Source: Opitutaceae bacterium (lineage in GTDB: Bacteria; Verrucomicrobiota; Verrucomicrobiia; Opitutales; Opitutaceae). Taken from it: a stretch of DNA of 64,000 bases. The notes below the pieces were generated by a model, which searched no databases, was not told where the DNA came from, and saw only the letters and a program-made list of their open reading frames with translations. A program made the translations under genes and the position numbers. The stretch is from NCBI GenBank assembly GCA_028284385.1, contig JANQRT010000024.1, forward strand, positions 186,001 to 250,000, written 5' to 3'. Positions 61,648-64,000 of the stretch are shown here, in pieces (position 1 is the stretch's first letter; every line of letters starts with the position of its first letter).

Positions 61648-62181
61648 ATGTCAGATCCTGACCGAAGCTTGATTCGAAAAATTCTATTTATGGGAGCCCC
61701 GTCGACGGGTAAGACCACTCTTTGCAAAGCCTTAGCCGAAAAGTACAATACGACATGGATGCCTGAATACGGCCGCGTGTATTGGGAAAAGCATCACATT
61801 AACCGAAGACTCTCCCCTGAACAACTGGTTGAAATCGCAGAAGGCCATATCAAACTGGAGGAAGAACGACTGCAAGAAGCCAATCGCTATTTGTTTGTGG
61901 ACACAAACGCCATCACGACCTACGTTTTCGCGCGCTACTATCACCAATCCGCCCATCCGCGACTAGAGGCTCTCGCCACGGAGGCGGAATCGCGCTACGA
62001 CCGCGTTTTTCTTTGCGAAGCGGATATTCCTTACGACGATACCTGGTGTCGCTCGGGTGAGGCCAATCGAGATGACATGCAGGCCTGGACCGAGGAAGAA
62101 CTTCATACACGAAAGATCGACTACACGAGACTTAGTGGCAGTTTGGATGAACGAATGGAGAAAGTTGAATCGTTTCTGTAA
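61648..62181 (+). CDS. NadR-type nicotinamide riboside kinase
   Basis: A 177-residue AAA_28/NadR-type P-loop kinase with Walker A GAPSTGKTT at 16-24. EYGRVYWEKHH, then LFVDTNAITTYVFARYY and CEADIPYDDTWCRSG follow the ribosylnicotinamide-kinase half of NadR. There is no DNA-binding or NMN adenylyltransferase domain, so only the kinase is present. With PnuC it would take up and phosphorylate nicotinamide riboside for NAD synthesis. The 156-bp gap between the two genes shows no clear motif. Confidence 0.88.
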   Translation: MSDPDRSLIRKILFMGAPSTGKTTLCKALAEKYNTTWMPEYGRVYWEKHHINRRLSPEQLVEIAEGHIKLEEERLQEANRYLFVDTNAITTYVFARYYHQSAHPRLEALATEAESRYDRVFLCEADIPYDDTWCRSGEANRDDMQAWTEEELHTRKIDYTRLSGSLDERMEKVESFL

Positions 62182-62251
62182 TTGATGAAGCAAAAGAAGC
62201 GGCTGAGAGGATCTCTTTACAGCTATCGACCTCCAACCGATTAAGAGCTTA

Positions 62252-63436
62252 ATGATTCCTAGGACTCCAACAATCTTAGTCTTACTGCTGGCCTTTCTTT
62301 TCACCTGGAACGTCAAAGCCCAGTCTAAACGAGCGCTGTTCGTCAGAGGCGGTACCGGTACGGTCGGTTTTCTCGAAGGTTTTGGCGACGACCAAGCCGC
62401 TAGCATTCTCGATTTTTCGACCGCAAACGGAAATCACGGATGGGGAAGCCTGGCCGACGTTCTGGAAAGCGAAGGCTTCGAGCTTAGTGAAGTCATGGAA
62501 GGTCCCAGTTCTAACAACACTCCAATTGCCTTCGACGAAATGGATCTTTCGCAATATAGCGTAATCGTCCTAGGCTCGAATAATGCCGACTACACCACCG
62601 CTCAGGTCGATGCCATCGAAACCTACGTAAGAAATGGTGGAGGTCTGCTGATCATCAGCGACGCCAATTTCGGCTTAAGCTGGCAGGATGCTTCCAACAG
62701 CGATCAACCCTTTCTCGATCGCTTTGGGCTCATCATGAATCAAGACCATGGAACCTATCAGGTGCGCCGCACTAACAACGACTATCTTGTACCCGATCAT
62801 CCAATACTGGAAGGCGTTAACAGCTTCAAAGGGGAAGGGGTTACTCCGATCACGCTCGCTGACGAAACCCCTGCCGGCGTGACTACGCAAATCCTAGCCA
62901 GAGTGCCGCCCGACCAGGATTTTCGGGTTAATCCAGGGGATTCCCGAGGCGGTCTGGTCGATCCAACCGAAAAAGATGGTACATTGATCATTGCTTTAGC
63001 TGGAAGCGGTCGCGTTGCCTGTCATTTCGATCGCAATACATTCTTCAATCAGAACGGAGCTGGAAGTGATATTTTCGAGCACGATAATGAACAGTACGCC
63101 CGCAACCTCTTTAACTGGCTTGCGGAAGATTTGGCCACGGATCCACGTCCTCGAAATGTCATGACAAGCCTAGACTCGAGTAGCGCCAGATTAAAACTGT
63201 CTTTCGAGATACCGCAAACGCCTCCTACCGGCACAGTTTACCAAGTCCTATCAGGCGACGGCCTGCCAGTCTCCGGCTCTAGCATCGCCCAAAAAATCGG
63301 CGACGACGAGTGGACCTCTACTTCCGAAATCAGTATAACGAATTTACCTGACAACTACACCCGCATCGAGATCGAAGACACCACAACCACTAGCCAAAAG
63401 CGTTTTCTCTGGCTTCGTGTAAGCGCCGGCCAATAA
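62252..63436 (+). CDS. secreted GATase-like (ThuA-type) protein
   Basis: A 394-residue protein with a signal peptide (1-23). The region from about 25 to 290 has a flavodoxin-like, class I glutamine-amidotransferase-like order (KRALFVRGGTG, YSVIVLGSNNADY, AIETYVRNGGGLLIISD, GRVACHFDRNTFF), similar to ThuA and DUF4350 proteins. The catalytic Cys is not evident, so it may bind rather than react. A C-terminal beta domain follows. It lies 70 bp after the kinase, but a functional link is not evident. Confidence 0.75.
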   Translation: MIPRTPTILVLLLAFLFTWNVKAQSKRALFVRGGTGTVGFLEGFGDDQAASILDFSTANGNHGWGSLADVLESEGFELSEVMEGPSSNNTPIAFDEMDLSQYSVIVLGSNNADYTTAQVDAIETYVRNGGGLLIISDANFGLSWQDASNSDQPFLDRFGLIMNQDHGTYQVRRTNNDYLVPDHPILEGVNSFKGEGVTPITLADETPAGVTTQILARVPPDQDFRVNPGDSRGGLVDPTEKDGTLIIALAGSGRVACHFDRNTFFNQNGAGSDIFEHDNEQYARNLFNWLAEDLATDPRPRNVMTSLDSSSARLKLSFEIPQTPPTGTVYQVLSGDGLPVSGSSIAQKIGDDEWTSTSEISITNLPDNYTRIEIEDTTTTSQKRFLWLRVSAGQ

Positions 63437-63460
63437 AAACTCGAAAGGATAGCATTGGAA

Positions 63461-63524
63461 AGGTAGGGATGACTCGCTGAGTCATCCAAAAACCTACGGA
63501 CGACAGAGCCTGTCGTCCCTACCC
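63461..63524. repeat. composite palindromic intergenic element, copy 4
   Basis: GGTAGGGA, hairpin TGACTCG/CTGAGTCA and TCC, then nine bases, then CGGA, hairpin CGACAGAG/CCTGTCG and TCCCTACC. The two halves mirror each other as in the element at 37958, though hairpin sequences differ. It lies after the GATase-like gene. Confidence 0.75.
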
Positions 63525-63634
63525 TCAAACGATCCACGCGATACGACGCTCCGTCCTAAGCTAATATAAAATTCCCCTCCCAAAAAACGGTAACAAGGAG
63601 GTAACACGGAGGCGCTTAAATCCTCAAGCGTACC

Positions 63635-64000
63635 ATGAAAAATCGACCTAAATATCACCGCTCCCTTCGCCTACTGAAGATTGTGATGGGCATTTGCGCC
63701 TTCACTCTGCTTTCCAGTATTCGAGCGCAGGATTCTAATTCCCAATTTGAAGGCCTCTGGCAGGGAGAACTCACAGCGGGACAGCGAAAAATCGTGATCC
63801 AATTTAATATCCGCTTCGACCAGGATGGGAAAGGCCTAGTGAGCGTGAATAGTCCCACGCAGGGGGTGACGGGCATACCTGCCGAGATGGAATCCGTTGA
63901 AGGCAATGCCATCGCTATTTCCGTACCCAATATTCGAGGACATTTTTCTGGGAAATACGATTCCGTTAGCCAGAAAATCGAAGGAGTCTGGAATCAGGGA
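63635..64000 (+). CDS. secreted protein, cut by the window end
   Basis: An open frame runs from the ATG at 63635 to the end of the window (122 codons seen). It has a signal peptide (about 1-31, ending SIRA) and then FEGLWQGELTAGQRKIVIQF, GVTGIPAEMES and a GKYDSVSQKIEGVWNQG repeat. This small beta domain commonly precedes alpha/beta-hydrolase or beta-lactamase-like catalytic domains in secreted proteins. The catalytic part would lie beyond the window, so the family is not certain. Confidence 0.7.
   Translation, partial: MKNRPKYHRSLRLLKIVMGICAFTLLSSIRAQDSNSQFEGLWQGELTAGQRKIVIQFNIRFDQDGKGLVSVNSPTQGVTGIPAEMESVEGNAIAISVPNIRGHFSGKYDSVSQKIEGVWNQG

Overview
The window reads as about 64 kb of chromosome from a marine, polysaccharide-degrading member of the Verrucomicrobiota, most likely class Opitutae. 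The evidence is indirect. There are secreted sulfatases next to a rhamnose catabolic locus. The SusC-like TonB receptor has the 'GYRATSTLAGTRIRT' plug start that I associate with Opitutae. Secreted proteins end in tandem 'NISTRA' domains. Other typical families are ADOP permeases with PadR partners, FG-GAP/ASPIC proteins and a giant RHS protein. No rRNA, tRNA, CRISPR array, transposase or phage module was seen.

Layout. (1) 0.1-11.1 kb is a sulfated-rhamnan/rhamnose locus: two secreted sulfatases, a GH78 alpha-L-rhamnosidase, L-rhamnose mutarotase, L-rhamnonate dehydratase and two short-chain dehydrogenases. These fit desulfation, release of L-rhamnose and non-phosphorylative oxidation; ulvan is a plausible but unproven substrate. 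(2) 11.1-13.6 kb is rich in short dispersed repeats, some lying inside coding sequence, around two small secreted proteins. (3) 13.6-20.8 kb encodes a 2336-residue Sec-exported RHS/YD-repeat protein with an unrecognised C-terminal tip, coupled by an ATGA overlap to a two-helix membrane protein (candidate immunity partner). (4) 20.9-23.2 kb holds an OLD-family ATPase/Toprim nuclease followed by a nested dyad of about 210 bp. (5) 23.2-30.5 kb: a TPR protein coupled to an FG-GAP lipoprotein, divergent from a 1485-residue fusion of FG-GAP/ASPIC, Ig and vanadium-haloperoxidase-like domains. (6) 30.8-37.9 kb is a sugar uptake unit: TonB receptor, LacI regulator, GH1 beta-glucosidase, TonB-like transducer.

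(7) 38-43.7 kb: aldo/keto reductase, orphan PadR regulator, serine hydrolase, and a TetR/quinone-oxidoreductase pair with duplicated operator sites. (8) 43.9-47.4 kb is a run of short same-strand genes (serine hydrolase, unknown, GNAT, metallophosphoesterase, HEPN-like) separated by attC-like sites, read here as a possible integron cassette array without an integrase. (9) 47.7-51.7 kb: a large secreted NxxGxxAF-repeat protein. (10) 51.7-54.1 kb, minus strand: a DUF4266 lipoprotein, DUF3570 outer-membrane barrel and thioredoxin-fold protein forming one module. (11) 54.2-60.8 kb: S9 peptidase, ArsR/SRPBCC pair, PadR/ADOP permease pair, small membrane protein. (12) 60.9-64 kb: PnuC transporter and NadR-type kinase for NAD salvage, a secreted GATase-like protein, and the 5' part of another secreted protein cut by the window end.

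Four composite palindromic elements (2.5, 10.2, 38.0, 63.5 kb) and a second mosaic repeat (1.9 and 41.5 kb) are spread through intergenic DNA and mark dispersed repeat families of this genome. All functions are judged from sequence alone; no database search was run.
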